Under the pieces are notes generated by a model that did no database searches, had not been told where the DNA came from, and saw nothing but the letters and a program-made list of their open reading frames with translations. 64,000 bases of DNA from positions 62,001 through 126,000 of the forward strand of contig NZ_OY759725.1 of NCBI RefSeq assembly GCF_963662755.1. Direction: 5' to 3'. The position numbers were made by a program, and so were the translations under genes. Shown here piece after piece: positions 41,813 to 52,708 of this stretch. This DNA comes from an uncultured Sulfurimonas sp. Its GTDB lineage: Bacteria > Campylobacterota > Campylobacteria > Campylobacterales > Sulfurimonadaceae. Each line of letters begins with the position of its first letter. Within the stretch, counting starts at the first letter, position 1.

Positions 41813-43228
41813 TTATAAAATTAGAAGTAACCAAGCTGTACCTATAGTTAGAAAAACTACAGTGTTGATGAGTGTTACAATACCTCCAACCCTGTAAATC
41901 TCTCCGGGTTCTAAGTAACCACTACCTGCATATATAACATTTGCAGATGAGCCTTGAGGTGTTATGATGGCGTTAAAGTTTGTTGCAAAGAGTAGCATCA
42001 AAGCCATCATCTCAGGAGCAACGCCAGCGGAGATGCCAACACTTAAAAAGACTGAAAACATAGCTAGCATCTGAGCAGTTTGAGACACAAAAAAGTAGTG
42101 AATCAAAACATAACCAATAGTAAGTCCAACATAAACAACAGGCCAACTATAACCGACAATCATAGTAGAAATATGAGCACCAACCCATCCCATAAAGCCA
42201 AATTCATCTAAGTAAACACTCATGGAAAAAAGAATTGAAAACCATACAAAAGTAGAAAGAGCATTTCCCTCAACTCTCATATCTTCGAGTGTAAAGATGT
42301 TTGCTAACATAAGTATGCTTAATCCTAAAAAAGCAACAGCTGTTTTATCTAAACCCCAACTTCCCGACATAATCCATAAAAAAACCATACCAACAAAAGT
42401 AGCTGCCATAATCCATTCATTTTTATGAACATCACCCATTTTATCAAGTGCTTCTTGTGCTATTTGCGGAGCTTCTGGAGTCTCTTTTATTTCAGGTGGA
42501 TATATTTTATAGATAACCCAAGGAACTAAAAAAAACAAGATTAAAACAGGCACAGATGCTCCTAAAGCCCATGAGGCATAAGATATCTCAACTCCAAATT
42601 CACTAGCCATTTTTGCCCCAGCAGGATTAGCCGCCATAGCTGTAAGCCAAAGCGTAGAAGAGATAGTAAGTCCAGCCATTGAAGACATCATAAGAAAAGA
42701 ACCAAGTTTTTTGCGTGTTCCATCTGCTATTTTAGAGCCACTATCAACTGCAAGAGCATTTACTATAGGATACAAAACACCAGAACGTGCGGTATTACTA
42801 GGAAAAGCAGGGGAGATAAACATATCTGCAGCTATCACAGAATAGGCCAAACCAAGACTTGATTTTCCAAATCTTTTTATAATCAAAAATGCTATGCGTT
42901 TACCAAGCCCTGATTTTATAACACCCCTTGCGATTAAAAAAGCAACAATAATAAGTAGTATAAAATCTTGTGAAAATCCACTATATGCTTGTTTTGTACT
43001 TAGTGTTCCTGTTAGTACTGCAATAGAGAGAGCTAGTATAGAAGATGTAAAAATTGGCATCGCTTTGATAATAACAGCCATAATTGCACTAATAAATATA
43101 GCAAACAGATGCCACGCTTGTAAGCTTAAACCATCAGGAGTTGGTAAAAACCATATTGTTACTCCTAAGATAAAAACAAATAGTTGAAGATTGTGCTTTT
43201 TAATAAACTCTGATATTTTAAGTAACAT
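41813..43228 (-). CDS. SLC13/DASS-family anion permease (CitT/TtdT-like)
   Basis: 471 residues, about 12 membrane helices. The two ion/substrate-binding repeats are seen as SSTLWLTAMAANPAGAKM and ITPQGSSANVIYAGSGY. Members move di- and tricarboxylates or sulfate with sodium or by exchange. Proximity to a porin and to a CitE-like lyase points to an organic acid, which is inference. First gene of the two-gene unit with the porin; lies 8 nt after tolC on the same strand, so the unit may belong to a longer transcript. Confidence 0.85.
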   Translation of the reverse strand: MLLKISEFIKKHNLQLFVFILGVTIWFLPTPDGLSLQAWHLFAIFISAIMAVIIKAMPIFTSSILALSIAVLTGTLSTKQAYSGFSQDFILLIIVAFLIARGVIKSGLGKRIAFLIIKRFGKSSLGLAYSVIAADMFISPAFPSNTARSGVLYPIVNALAVDSGSKIADGTRKKLGSFLMMSSMAGLTISSTLWLTAMAANPAGAKMASEFGVEISYASWALGASVPVLILFFLVPWVIYKIYPPEIKETPEAPQIAQEALDKMGDVHKNEWIMAATFVGMVFLWIMSGSWGLDKTAVAFLGLSILMLANIFTLEDMRVEGNALSTFVWFSILFSMSVYLDEFGFMGWVGAHISTMIVGYSWPVVYVGLTIGYVLIHYFFVSQTAQMLAMFSVFLSVGISAGVAPEMMALMLLFATNFNAIITPQGSSANVIYAGSGYLEPGEIYRVGGIVTLINTVVFLTIGTAWLLLIL

Positions 43229-43236
43229 AATTTCCT

Positions 43237-44523
43237 TTATTTTCCTATGGCATTGTCTAAAATAGCAATGGCATTATAATAGTTATAATAATCAACAATT
43301 AGGGCTGATTTTGCATCTATGTAGCCTTGTCTAGCTTGTTGAAGTTCAATATAATCAGATAATCCATTTTCATATCTTTTTTGAGCCTGATCAAATTTTT
43401 CTTGTGATACTTCTAAGAGACTTTGAGATAACTCTACAGAATCTTTTGTTTTACAAAAATTTATGTAAGCCTGTGTAGTTTCTTTCTTTATCTTTAATTT
43501 TGAATTTTGAAGTTGTGATTTAGATATTTCAACTTCAATCTTTTTCTCTTGAGCAGATGCTAAAGTGCTTCCACCTTGGTAAAGGTTCCAGTCTAAGTTT
43601 AAAGCCGCTTGCCATTGATCTCTTGGTATTGAACTTTTAAATTTATCAGTACTTTGTTTTGTATAGTTTGCTCCAAAATAGAGTTCTGGGTAGTACTCAG
43701 AAGATGCTAAATTGTTTATAGATTTTGCTGATTTAATGTTAGAGAGTTGTTTTTTTATCTCATATCTGTTTTCATATGCAAAATTTATGGACTCATCAAG
43801 AGTCATTTCATAGTCGCTTAAATGTGCGTAGATATTTTCTAAATCTAACACTTTTGCATATACTTCATAATTTTTTTTGTTATCCATAAATCCAACTACC
43901 TCATCCAAAGTTGCATAAGATAATTTTAAATTGTATAGGCTTTTTTTAAGATTTAACTTTGATTTTATGAGTTCTACTTTTGCATCTGAGACATCAATTT
44001 TTGTTCTTATACCTGCTTCAAAATACTTTTGTGAGCGATATAGTTGAGATTCATTTAGTTTCATATTTTCTCTGTTTACACCTATTAGTGAAATAGACTG
44101 CAAAACTTCATAATAAGCCTTTTTTACATCTCTTATTTTATCCGATATATTTTGCTCATTTATGTTTAAATATTTATTTGAGTCATATTTAAAACTATCA
44201 ACATTTGCGCTTGTTTTACCAAAATCATAAATAATCTGTTTTAAAGAGAGTTGACCAAGTATAAGATGATCATTTAGCATCTCATTTGGCTTAGTTGGTA
44301 AATCACTAACGCCCATCTCTCCAATAGCAAGGTTTAAATCTACTTTTGGAAGATAAGATGCATAAGCTTTATCATAACGACTTTGAGAAGCTTTATATTG
44401 AGATGTGCTTATTTTCAAGTCTGGTGAATTATTTATGGCTTGAAGTATTAACTCATCAACTGTATATATATCTTGTGCATATAGATTTAAAACCAATAAA
44501 AGTGTAGCTATTATTTTTGACAT
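43237..44523 (-). CDS. TolC-family outer-membrane efflux channel
   Basis: 428 residues: signal peptide [16 protein letters not shown], then two repeats of the outer-membrane efflux protein fold with long helices (EQNISDKIRDVKKAYYEVLQ; IKKETTQAYINFCKTKDSVE). The SRYDKAYASYLPKVDLNLA start is typical. It completes the RND pump encoded just upstream, with a 1-nt overlap. No lipobox. Confidence 0.9.
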   Translation of the reverse strand: MSKIIATLLLVLNLYAQDIYTVDELILQAINNSPDLKISTSQYKASQSRYDKAYASYLPKVDLNLAIGEMGVSDLPTKPNEMLNDHLILGQLSLKQIIYDFGKTSANVDSFKYDSNKYLNINEQNISDKIRDVKKAYYEVLQSISLIGVNRENMKLNESQLYRSQKYFEAGIRTKIDVSDAKVELIKSKLNLKKSLYNLKLSYATLDEVVGFMDNKKNYEVYAKVLDLENIYAHLSDYEMTLDESINFAYENRYEIKKQLSNIKSAKSINNLASSEYYPELYFGANYTKQSTDKFKSSIPRDQWQAALNLDWNLYQGGSTLASAQEKKIEVEISKSQLQNSKLKIKKETTQAYINFCKTKDSVELSQSLLEVSQEKFDQAQKRYENGLSDYIELQQARQGYIDAKSALIVDYYNYYNAIAILDNAIGK

Positions 44524-47500
44524 TATATTGACTCCCTTCTTGATATTTCATCTTCAACACTGACAAATTTTTCTCTTAAAGACTCTAAAAGTACATATAA
44601 AACAGGTACAAAAAGAGTAGATATAAATGTCGCAGCAATCATACCAAACATAAGCACTATACCTATAGAAACCTGAGTTACAGCACCAGCTCCAGTTGCA
44701 AAAGCTAAAGGGATAATACCAAACATAAAAGATAAAATAGTCATCATAATCGCACGAAAACGAAGAGTACCTGCTTTTATAGCAGACTCAACAATTCCAA
44801 CCCCGCTCTCTCTTTGTTCTTTTGCAAACTCAACTATTAAAATGGCATTTTTTGCAGCTAATGCCACAAGCAGAACTAGACCAACTTGTGCAAAGGTATT
44901 TAGTGGAAGATTAACTACATGAAGCCCTATAATTGCTCCAGCTACAACCATTGGAACTGAGAGAAGTATCATAAGAGGAAGTATCCAACTCTCATATTGA
45001 GCTGAGAGTACTAAAAATACAACAAGTAAAACAAAGATAATTACATATATTTGAGCATTTCCTGCCAAAGTTTCTTGATAACTCATCCCAGCCCACTCAA
45101 AACCATAAGAAGCTGGTAAAACATTTTTAGCTATCTCATCCATAGCCTTCATAGCATCTCCAGAACTATATCCTGGTGCCGCTGAACCATTTATCTGAAT
45201 ACTTCTATACATATTAAAATGAGATAAGTTTTGTGGACCTATGATTTCTTTAACACTGAGTATTGCATCTAGAGGTATCATCTTATCTGAGTTGTTTTTT
45301 ACAAAGAGTTTATCTATATCATTTTTTGCACTTCTAAATTCTTTGTCAGATTGAACAAAGACTTTAAAAACTTTACCAAATTTTGTAAAATCATTTATAT
45401 ATATAGAACCAAGATAAGCTTGCATAGTTGTAAATAAGTCTGACATATTTATACCAAGTGCATTGGCTTTTTCTCTATTTATTTCTATATCATACATAGG
45501 ATAATTTGTCTCAAATGTAGTAAAAGCATAAGCAATTCTTGGATCATTAAATGCAGCTTTTATAACTTCACCTGCATAGTGTTGAAATGTATTTATATCG
45601 CCAGATAAATAGTCTTGAAGTCTAAAGTCAAAACCTCCAACATTACCAACACCTGGTATCCCTGGCATATTAAAAGCGGCAATGTTAGCATCGCTTATAT
45701 GAGCAGTTTTTTGTTTTATCTGATTTACAATGCCATTAACATGAGTCTCTTTAGTAGTTCTTTGACTCCAATCTTTTAAAGATACAAACATTGCTAAGGC
45801 TGAGCTGTCCATTGCTGAAGTTATAATGTTAAAACCCTCAACACTAACAATGTTTTCAACACCATCAATTTTATATATAATATCTTCAACTTTTTTTCTA
45901 ACTAAGCTAGTTTGAGATAGTGAAGTTCCTGGTTTTAAGTTTACTGAAACCATACAAACACCCTTGTCTTCGGATGGAACAAAGCCTGTAGGAGTTATCA
46001 TAAATAGATAATATGTTAAGTAAAAAAGTCCAGCCATAACTAAAATCATAAAATATCTGATTTTAATAAGATAAGTAACAATTATCTTATACTTTGTTGT
46101 TATATAGTTAAATAAAACATCAAATTTTTCAAAAAATATAAACTTTTTCTCACCCTCTTTTTGTCTTTTTATGATAATTGCACTAATAGCAGGAGAGAGA
46201 GTAAGGGCATTTAAAGATGAAACAAGAACTGCAAAAGATATAGTTAATGCAAACTGTTGATACAAAGCTCCTGTAATACCAGGGAGCATGGAAACAGGAA
46301 TGAAAACAGCAACTAAAACAAGAGTAGTAGAGATGATTGGGCCGATAAGTTCTATCATAGCTTTTTTAACAACCTGAGGCATAGTTAGTTCTGGTTCTCT
46401 GTTCATAATAACTTCAACATTTTCAACAACCAAAATAGCATCATCAACAACTATACCAATGGCTAAAATAAGTCCAAAAAGAGTTAAAAAGTTTATTGAA
46501 AAGCCTCCAACTAACTCCATAGCTGCAAATGCACCAATAAGTGAAACAGGAATAGTAGCAGCCGCAATAACAGTTGGTCTCCATGAACCTAAAAATATAA
46601 AGATAATAAGCATAACTAAAAATACTGCCATATAGAGATTTTCCACAACATTATCAATAGCTACTTCAACATACTTTGTAGTGTCATAAGGAACAGAATA
46701 TGTAACTCCATCAGGAAAACGAGAAGATAGTCTTTGCATCGTAGTCTCAATGTTTTTACGAATATCAAGAGCATTTGCTTCACCTAGTTGATAAACACCT
46801 ATAAGACCGGTAGGTTTTTTAGCACTAATAGCATTCCAGTCATAACTTTCACTTCCTAAAGTTATGTTTGCAATATCACTTAAACGAATTAAAGAGCCAT
46901 CTTTTTTATGTTTTATAACTATGTCTTGAAACTCTTTAACTTCGCTAAGTCTTCCTTTGGTTGTAAGAGTAAATTCTTGTTTTTGAGTATCATAAGAGGG
47001 ATTTCCACCAATTTTTCCAAGTGAAGCTTGTTTGTTTTGTGACTTTATAGCTGCTATAACTTCCATCGGAGTCATATTTAATGCTTTTATTTTGTCTGGA
47101 TTTAACCAGATTCGCATAGCATATTTTTTTTCACCTAAATTTTGAGCCTGACCAACTCCTGAAATTCTTTTTATTTCATCAAGTATGTTTATATTTACAA
47201 AGTTACTTAAAAATTTATCATCATATTTTTCATCTCCATTGATAGCTATAAGACATACTAAAGATGGACTTCTTTTATCTACTATAACGCCTTGTTGTGT
47301 TACTTCTATAGGTAAAAGTGCGTTTGCGGTAGAAACCTTGTTTTGAATATCTACAGCACCAATATCTATATCATAACCAGGTTCAAAATATACGTTGATA
47401 TTGGAAGTCCCACTTGAAGTAGAAGAAGATTCCATATATATAACACCTTTGATGCCATTTAGTTTATCTTCTAAAACACGAGTAACAGTATCTTCAACAA

Positions 47501-47669
47501 CAAAAGCATTAGCACCTGTATAGCTAGCACTTACAGTTACAGTAGGAGGAGCTACATCTGGATACTCAGAAATTGGTAAAACCATCATAGAAACAAAACC
47601 TGCTACTATGATAATAAGTGAAATAACTATGGCTAAAATAGGTCTTTTTATAAATGTTACGCTAAACAT
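44523..47669 (-). CDS. RND multidrug efflux pump inner-membrane subunit (HAE-1)
   Basis: 1048 residues, the usual AcrB size. It starts [22 protein letters not shown]4 has the paired proton-relay aspartates in [21 protein letters not shown], and TM10 has the lysine in [18 protein letters not shown]. The large periplasmic loops include [20 protein letters not shown]. It exports hydrophobic or amphipathic compounds using proton motive force, with the adaptor 4 nt upstream and TolC downstream. Confidence 0.94.
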   Translation of the reverse strand: MFSVTFIKRPILAIVISLIIIVAGFVSMMVLPISEYPDVAPPTVTVSASYTGANAFVVEDTVTRVLEDKLNGIKGVIYMESSSTSSGTSNINVYFEPGYDIDIGAVDIQNKVSTANALLPIEVTQQGVIVDKRSPSLVCLIAINGDEKYDDKFLSNFVNINILDEIKRISGVGQAQNLGEKKYAMRIWLNPDKIKALNMTPMEVIAAIKSQNKQASLGKIGGNPSYDTQKQEFTLTTKGRLSEVKEFQDIVIKHKKDGSLIRLSDIANITLGSESYDWNAISAKKPTGLIGVYQLGEANALDIRKNIETTMQRLSSRFPDGVTYSVPYDTTKYVEVAIDNVVENLYMAVFLVMLIIFIFLGSWRPTVIAAATIPVSLIGAFAAMELVGGFSINFLTLFGLILAIGIVVDDAILVVENVEVIMNREPELTMPQVVKKAMIELIGPIISTTLVLVAVFIPVSMLPGITGALYQQFALTISFAVLVSSLNALTLSPAISAIIIKRQKEGEKKFIFFEKFDVLFNYITTKYKIIVTYLIKIRYFMILVMAGLFYLTYYLFMITPTGFVPSEDKGVCMVSVNLKPGTSLSQTSLVRKKVEDIIYKIDGVENIVSVEGFNIITSAMDSSALAMFVSLKDWSQRTTKETHVNGIVNQIKQKTAHISDANIAAFNMPGIPGVGNVGGFDFRLQDYLSGDINTFQHYAGEVIKAAFNDPRIAYAFTTFETNYPMYDIEINREKANALGINMSDLFTTMQAYLGSIYINDFTKFGKVFKVFVQSDKEFRSAKNDIDKLFVKNNSDKMIPLDAILSVKEIIGPQNLSHFNMYRSIQINGSAAPGYSSGDAMKAMDEIAKNVLPASYGFEWAGMSYQETLAGNAQIYVIIFVLLVVFLVLSAQYESWILPLMILLSVPMVVAGAIIGLHVVNLPLNTFAQVGLVLLVALAAKNAILIVEFAKEQRESGVGIVESAIKAGTLRFRAIMMTILSFMFGIIPLAFATGAGAVTQVSIGIVLMFGMIAATFISTLFVPVLYVLLESLREKFVSVEDEISRRESI

Positions 47670-47673
47670 ATAA

Positions 47674-48837
47674 TTATTCTTTTGGAATAAGTCTATTTTT
47701 ATCTAAAATAGCTTTTATTCCATGAGTATCTGTAACATCATTTGGAGCTACTACTATAGAATTTTTAAGTTTTACAAGAGCAGATACTATAACTTTATCG
47801 CCATCTTTTAGACCACTTGTTACACTTACATAATATTTGGATGCATATCCTGTTTCTATATATACTCTTGAGGCTTTACTATCCTTATCCACTACATAAA
47901 CATAGTTTCCAAGTTGATCTGCAAATATAATCTCAGGAGGAATCATTAAAAAATCATACTTATCATTTACAAAAATATTTACATAAACAAAAGTGCCAGA
48001 AAGTACTTTTTCATCTTTGTTTGAAATAGTAGCTCTCATAGTTATGGTAGAAGTTAAAGAGTCAACTTCATTGTTTGAAAAATCTACAAAACCATCAAGT
48101 CTAAGATTTTCATCGTGACCATTTAGTTCTATAAATGCGTCAGGTCTTTCTTTATTTTTATATTTTTCAAACATTCGTACATCATCTTGAGATGGAGAAA
48201 AATAAACATATATGGGATCAACACTCATTATGGTTGTTAGAAGTGTAGCTTCACCTTGACCTACGAGATTTCCAACATCAACTCTTCTTGAACTAACTTT
48301 TCCACTAATTGGTGCACGAACCATTGTGTAACTAAGTTCTATCTGTGCTTTTTTTATTTGTGCTATATCTCCAGCTATAATGGCTTTGAGTTCAGCTTGT
48401 TTTGCTTGGTATTGTTCTAGCGTAGCACGAGGAGCAAGTCCCTCTTTTACAAGAGGTTCGTATCTTGCAACATCAGCATTGGCTAGTTTTAATGAGGCCT
48501 CATCTTGAGCCTTTTTAGCTTTTGCGGCATCTCTAGCGGCTATATATTCGTCTTGCTCTATCATAAAAAGTCTTTGACCTTTTTTTACGCTGTCTCCATC
48601 TTTAAAGTAAATCTTTTTTAAGATGCCAGGGACTCTAGCTCTTACTTCTTGATCAGAACTTGCTTTTGTAGTTCCAGTGTATTGCTTCCAAATAGGAATA
48701 GCTTCTTTTTTTACTGTAATTATGTTTACGCTAAGTGGTGGAATCTCTTTTTTAACTTGTTTTGGTTTTTCATCTGAACATGAACTAAAGAGAAGAATCG
48801 TGGAGAGTAAGATTGCACTTAAAAGCTTTGTTTTCAT
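47674..48837 (-). CDS. RND efflux periplasmic adaptor lipoprotein
   Basis: 387 residues of the MFP/AcrA family. The N-terminus [20 protein letters not shown] ends in a lipobox-like cysteine. The lipoyl halves are [20 protein letters not shown] and [20 protein letters not shown], with a helical hairpin between them. It bridges the RND pump and TolC. First gene of the efflux operon; a 29-nt gap separates it from the TonB-like gene upstream. No regulator gene is adjacent. Confidence 0.92.
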   Translation of the reverse strand: MKTKLLSAILLSTILLFSSCSDEKPKQVKKEIPPLSVNIITVKKEAIPIWKQYTGTTKASSDQEVRARVPGILKKIYFKDGDSVKKGQRLFMIEQDEYIAARDAAKAKKAQDEASLKLANADVARYEPLVKEGLAPRATLEQYQAKQAELKAIIAGDIAQIKKAQIELSYTMVRAPISGKVSSRRVDVGNLVGQGEATLLTTIMSVDPIYVYFSPSQDDVRMFEKYKNKERPDAFIELNGHDENLRLDGFVDFSNNEVDSLTSTITMRATISNKDEKVLSGTFVYVNIFVNDKYDFLMIPPEIIFADQLGNYVYVVDKDSKASRVYIETGYASKYYVSVTSGLKDGDKVIVSALVKLKNSIVVAPNDVTDTHGIKAILDKNRLIPKE

Positions 48838-48866
48838 TTACTGCCTTTTTATTGTGCTTGATTATA

Positions 48867-49769
48867 TCAATATCTAGCTAAATTGTAAAAGACATTGTAC
48901 CTTATAAGAGTCTTCTCCGTTGGTCTTGGATATCTGCTGTAGGCATATTCGATTGTTTCTTTTGTGGTGTCATCTAAAACATAGTAACCACTTTTACTTA
49001 AAAACTTAAAATCGCTCATATCCCCATTTGGATGCAGATAAAACTCTATAACATTACTTCTATTTACATTGAGATCTCTTGAGAGATTTACTCTTGCTAC
49101 ACGAGTTAAAACTTGCTGAGTAATTCTTCTCATAATCTCTTGATTATCTAAAATATACTTTTGTTGTCCCTCGCTAAGTTCTCCAAACTCATCTCCATAA
49201 AGTTCTTTAATATTTTGATTTATACTACTTTCATTATAGATTTTTTTCTCTTTTACTTTTTCTTCTTGAGAAGATCTATCTTGAGATAGCATTGCATAAA
49301 GAGGATCGAGAGGTTTTTTAACCTCTTGTCTTTGAACTTTTTTAGTTGTATTTTCATCTTCTTTTTTTGTTAGTTCAATATAAGGTTTCTTCGGAGGTAA
49401 AGGCTCTATTTTAGGTTGTGGCTTTGGTTTAGGTTTTGGTTTAGTAGGCTTTGGTTTTGGATTAAGCTTTGGTTTTTTAACAGGCTTGGATGGTTCATAT
49501 TTTACAGGAGGTTTTACTATCTCTTTTAGTTGAGAACCTTTTGGCATCGGTGGAGCTATTGGCGATGGTTCAACTTTTTTCTTTATATCTCCAGATTTTT
49601 TCTCTTTTTTTGGCATCTCTTTGAGTGAAATTTTTATCTTCTTTTCTTCTTTTTTTTCTACTGGAGTTTTTTCAATATCATTTAAAAGTGTACCAAGCAA
49701 CCAAAAAAACATCAACAACAAAAGATGTATTAATAGTGCAACAAATAGTGCAAAAGAAGATCTATTCAA
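48867..49769 (-). CDS. TonB-like energy transducer
   Basis: 300 residues: one membrane helix (about 7-27, ALFVALLIHLLLLMFFWLLG), a lysine/proline-rich periplasmic spacer (KPKPTKPKPKPKPQPK) and a C-terminal TonB-type domain with VIEFYLHPNGDMSDFKFLSK. The start is TTG with GGAA upstream; an upstream ATG in the same frame runs into a stop. No exbB or exbD is adjacent. It may also resemble TolA-like spanners. It shares orientation with the RND operon 29 nt downstream. Confidence 0.8.
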   Translation of the reverse strand: MNRSSFALFVALLIHLLLLMFFWLLGTLLNDIEKTPVEKKEEKKIKISLKEMPKKEKKSGDIKKKVEPSPIAPPMPKGSQLKEIVKPPVKYEPSKPVKKPKLNPKPKPTKPKPKPKPQPKIEPLPPKKPYIELTKKEDENTTKKVQRQEVKKPLDPLYAMLSQDRSSQEEKVKEKKIYNESSINQNIKELYGDEFGELSEGQQKYILDNQEIMRRITQQVLTRVARVNLSRDLNVNRSNVIEFYLHPNGDMSDFKFLSKSGYYVLDDTTKETIEYAYSRYPRPTEKTLIRYNVFYNLARY

Positions 49770-49796
49770 ATTATTCCATTTATTTTAAGTTCGGCG

Positions 49797-49834
49797 ATTA
49801 TAACTAATATAGATTAACGCAAGTTAGCTATAAT
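49797..49834. promoter_or_regulatory. Divergent promoters of tonB-like gene and hemL
   Basis: In the 93-nt gap, TATAAT on the plus strand at 49829-49834 precedes hemL by 29 nt. TATAAT on the minus strand (complement of 49797-49802) precedes the TonB-like TTG start by 27 nt. Confidence 0.45.
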
Positions 49835-49862
49835 ACCAAAAATAATTATTAAGGTCTTTTAT

Positions 49863-51155
49863 ATGAGTACACAAGCATCGTCAAAAGCATTTGAACAAGC
49901 ACAAAAATTGATTCCAGGTGGAGTTAACTCTCCTGTTAGAGCATTTTCAAGCGTTGGTGGAACACCACTCTTTATCACTGAAGGTGAGGGTGCTTATTTA
50001 ACTGATGTAGATGGAAATAAATATGTTGATTATGTTCAAAGTTGGGGTCCACTTCTTTTTGGACATAGAGATGAAAGTATAGAATCAGCAGTTATAGATG
50101 CTGTAAAACATGGGCTTAGTTTTGGTGCTCCAACTCAAGCTGAAACAGATTTAGCTGAGTTAGTTGTTTCTATGTTTGACTCTATTGATAAGATACGTTT
50201 TGTAAGTAGCGGAACAGAAGCAGTTATGAGTGCTATTCGTTTAGCGCGTGGTTTTACTTCTCGCGATGATATTGTAAAGTTTACTGGATGCTATCATGGT
50301 CATAGCGATGCACTTTTGGTTGAAGCAGGAAGCGGTGCTGCTACTTTTGGAAATCCAAGTAGCCCTGGAGTTCCAGCTGACTTTACAAAACATACTCTTT
50401 TAGCTACCTACAATGACATAGAGAGTGTAAAAAAATGTTTTGCTGATTCTAATGACATTGCTTGTATTATCATCGAGCCAATTGCTGGAAATATGGGGCT
50501 TGTTCCAGCTGATAAAGAGTTCTTAGCACAGCTTAGAGAACTTTGTGATGCAAACGGAACTCTACTTATTTTTGATGAAGTTATGAGTGGGTTTCGTGCA
50601 TCTGTAAATGGTGCTGAATCAATCACAGGAACAAAACCAGATATAGTAACTCTTGGTAAAGTTATCGGTGGTGGAATGCCTGTTGGTGCTTTTGGAGCAC
50701 GTGCAGAGATTATGGCTAAACTATCTCCAGAGGGTCCAGTATATCAAGCAGGTACACTTAGTGGAAATCCAGTTGCAATGGCAGCAGGGTTTGCATCACT
50801 AAATAAACTAAAAAACAATGCATCTATTATAAATGTTTTAAATCTTCGTGCTAAAAGACTTGTAGAGGGTATGAGAGAAGCTGCATCTGAGTGTGGAGTA
50901 CCTATGCAGATTGACACAAGAGGAAGTATGTTTGGTTTCTTTTTTAACGATAAACCTGTTAAAAACTTTGCAGATGCTTGTAACTCAGATGCAAAACTTT
51001 TTGCTGCTTTTCATGCAGGAATGATTAAAGAAGGTTTTTATTTTGCTTGTTCACTTTATGAGACAGGTTTTATCTCAACTGCTGTAACTGATGAAATGAT
51101 TGAAGATACTATAAAAGCAAGTGCAAAGGTTCTTAAAGAGATTACAAATGCCTAA
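49863..51155 (+). CDS. hemL: Glutamate-1-semialdehyde 2,1-aminomutase
   Basis: 430 residues, a class III aminotransferase. Hallmarks are [19 protein letters not shown] at the start, [44 protein letters not shown], and the PLP lysine in [16 protein letters not shown]. It makes 5-aminolevulinate in the C5 haem pathway. AAGG SD before the ATG. The end overlaps the AtpZ-like gene by 8 nt. Confidence 0.97.
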   Translation: MSTQASSKAFEQAQKLIPGGVNSPVRAFSSVGGTPLFITEGEGAYLTDVDGNKYVDYVQSWGPLLFGHRDESIESAVIDAVKHGLSFGAPTQAETDLAELVVSMFDSIDKIRFVSSGTEAVMSAIRLARGFTSRDDIVKFTGCYHGHSDALLVEAGSGAATFGNPSSPGVPADFTKHTLLATYNDIESVKKCFADSNDIACIIIEPIAGNMGLVPADKEFLAQLRELCDANGTLLIFDEVMSGFRASVNGAESITGTKPDIVTLGKVIGGGMPVGAFGARAEIMAKLSPEGPVYQAGTLSGNPVAMAAGFASLNKLKNNASIINVLNLRAKRLVEGMREAASECGVPMQIDTRGSMFGFFFNDKPVKNFADACNSDAKLFAAFHAGMIKEGFYFACSLYETGFISTAVTDEMIEDTIKASAKVLKEITNA

Positions 51156-51522
51156 TCAAACAAAAGAAGAAACAAAAGATGATTCTCTTGAAAAAATTAA
51201 AAACAGACTAGATGAAAAAGAGAATCATAAACCTAGAATAAAACCAATAATAGAAGCTGCCGATAGTTTATCTCTTGGCATCTCTATGGTTGTAGCTGTT
51301 GCTATGGGTGTTGGTATTGGGTATCTTCTTCGTAGTCTTACTTCAATTTCTTGGTTGTTTTGGGTTGGTGTTTTTATTGGTATAGCTGCGGCTATATTAA
51401 ATGTATATAAGGCATATTCAAAACAGTATAAAGCATATGAAGATTTAGCAAAAGAACCTAGATATGCAATAAAAAAACAGCTAGATGATGAAGATGAGGA
51501 TTATGGTGCAAAAGGGTATTAA
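51148..51522 (+). CDS. AtpZ/AtpI-family membrane protein
   Basis: 124 residues from the ATG at 51148, which has AAGAG upstream inside hemL; an in-frame GTG at 51121 lacks a suitable SD. A charged N-terminal tail is followed by two membrane helices ([20 protein letters not shown] and [20 protein letters not shown]), matching the AtpZ/AtpI two-helix pattern. Family members are linked to ATP synthase assembly or ion supply. The ATP synthase genes are not in this window. Confidence 0.75.
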   Translation: MPNQTKEETKDDSLEKIKNRLDEKENHKPRIKPIIEAADSLSLGISMVVAVAMGVGIGYLLRSLTSISWLFWVGVFIGIAAAILNVYKAYSKQYKAYEDLAKEPRYAIKKQLDDEDEDYGAKGY

Positions 51523-52021
51523 ACTTATTGCTGTTTTAGAACTACTCATAATAGCATCTTCATTTTTTTCATTTAGTTTTTTTATGAATTTACAGATTGC
51601 ATATTTAAGTAGTTTATTTGTGATACTTGGTTCATCTTATGCCTATAAAAAAATGATTGATACTCAAGTGGCATCTGATATGGTAGAAGAAAAAAGAGAT
51701 TTTTTAGATGAGATAGAAGATCCATATGAGCTATACGAAGAAAACTCTATAAATCATGCTCCAATTGAAGAGTTGGATTTAAAAGAGATAGTAAAAGAAG
51801 AAAAAAAGAAGATAAAAACATTTAGTTTTAATAGTATGAAAAAGGGCATAAAAGGTTCTACTTCATTATTTAGACTTGTTCCATATCTCTTTTTAGTTTT
51901 AGGTTTTATTGCACTTAAAAATAATGAGTTATTAAATATCGCTATTTATTTACCGTCTTTGCTTGTTGGGATTATAGTTGGCTCTATAAGTTCAAAAGAT
52001 ATTTTTTCACAAGAGAGATAA
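51506..52021 (+). CDS. Hypothetical membrane protein
   Basis: 171 residues from a GTG at 51506, preferred because GAGG lies 6 nt before it; ATG codons at 51485, 51488, 51494 and 51503 are alternatives. Two helices at the N-terminus (about 6-45), an acidic cytoplasmic segment (FLDEIEDPYELYEEN), and two helices near the C-terminus. It overlaps the end of the AtpZ-like gene. Its stop directly abuts the stop of the convergent gene. Function unknown. Confidence 0.6.
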   Translation: MQKGIKLIAVLELLIIASSFFSFSFFMNLQIAYLSSLFVILGSSYAYKKMIDTQVASDMVEEKRDFLDEIEDPYELYEENSINHAPIEELDLKEIVKEEKKKIKTFSFNSMKKGIKGSTSLFRLVPYLFLVLGFIALKNNELLNIAIYLPSLLVGIIVGSISSKDIFSQER

Positions 52022-52034
52022 CTAAGAAGTTATC
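52017..52034. terminator. Hairpin spanning two abutting convergent stop codons
   Basis: GATAACT, loop AAGA, AGTTATC: a perfect 7-bp stem. It contains the TAA of the plus-strand gene (52019-52021) and the TAG of the minus-strand gene (52022-52024). Symmetry lets it act on both transcripts. No U-tract. Confidence 0.5.
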
Positions 52035-52705
52035 ATCGGTATATTTATAGTTATTTTCTTTTGTATATCTACAAAAAAACTACTACTTGAAGCTATGATT
52101 TTTAATTCATCTGCTTTTACTTGGTCTATATTTTTAGCATCTATTACTATTGAAAATATGCTGTATTTTTTTTCTTCAAACTTTATATGCTCACCAATTC
52201 TATAAAATATTTTAGTTTTTATAGTATCGTTTTTTTCAAAGCATAAGTATGCTTTGTTTAAAAGTTTTATAAACTTGTTTATGTTGATAATGATTTCTGG
52301 AATAGTCGGATCATATTCTTTTATATATGTAGTGTCTGAACTAATAGAATTGGTTGATATACATAAATCTACAAGTGTATATATGTTTGTAAGTTCGCCA
52401 ATTGGCTTAGGGTTGTTGAGCTTAAAAGTTGGTGCTTGATATAGTTTTATGCCTATTTCATCTTCATTTTCATAGCCAACAGTAAGTGCGAAAAATTTAA
52501 ATCTATCAAACTCCAACTCTAAAAATGTAGTTTTAAATCCAAAAGTCACACTTGCGTAAGTGGTACACAGTTCAAAAAGTTCATTAGTAGATGCAAGACC
52601 AAGAAGAAATTGTGCTTGAGCGTTTAGTGATATTATCTTACCATTTGAGCTAAAGAGTATGAAAGGGTTATAATCATACTCTATCCACTGTTGTTCAAAA
52701 GTCAT
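52022..52705 (-). CDS. PAS-like hypothetical protein downstream of rpoD
   Basis: 227 residues, soluble. The N-terminal 90 residues read like a PAS domain (YDYNPFILFSSNGKIISLNA, then QAQFLLG). The middle (PEIIININKFIKLLNKAYLC) faintly resembles the N-box helix of a histidine-kinase ATPase domain, but no phosphorylatable histidine or G-boxes are evident. It starts 3 nt after the rpoD stop on the same strand, so it is probably co-transcribed. A degenerate sensor or partner of sigma factor activity is possible but speculative. Confidence 0.55.
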   Translation of the reverse strand: MTFEQQWIEYDYNPFILFSSNGKIISLNAQAQFLLGLASTNELFELCTTYASVTFGFKTTFLELEFDRFKFFALTVGYENEDEIGIKLYQAPTFKLNNPKPIGELTNIYTLVDLCISTNSISSDTTYIKEYDPTIPEIIININKFIKLLNKAYLCFEKNDTIKTKIFYRIGEHIKFEEKKYSIFSIVIDAKNIDQVKADELKIIASSSSFFVDIQKKITINIPMITS

Positions 52706-52708
52706 ATA

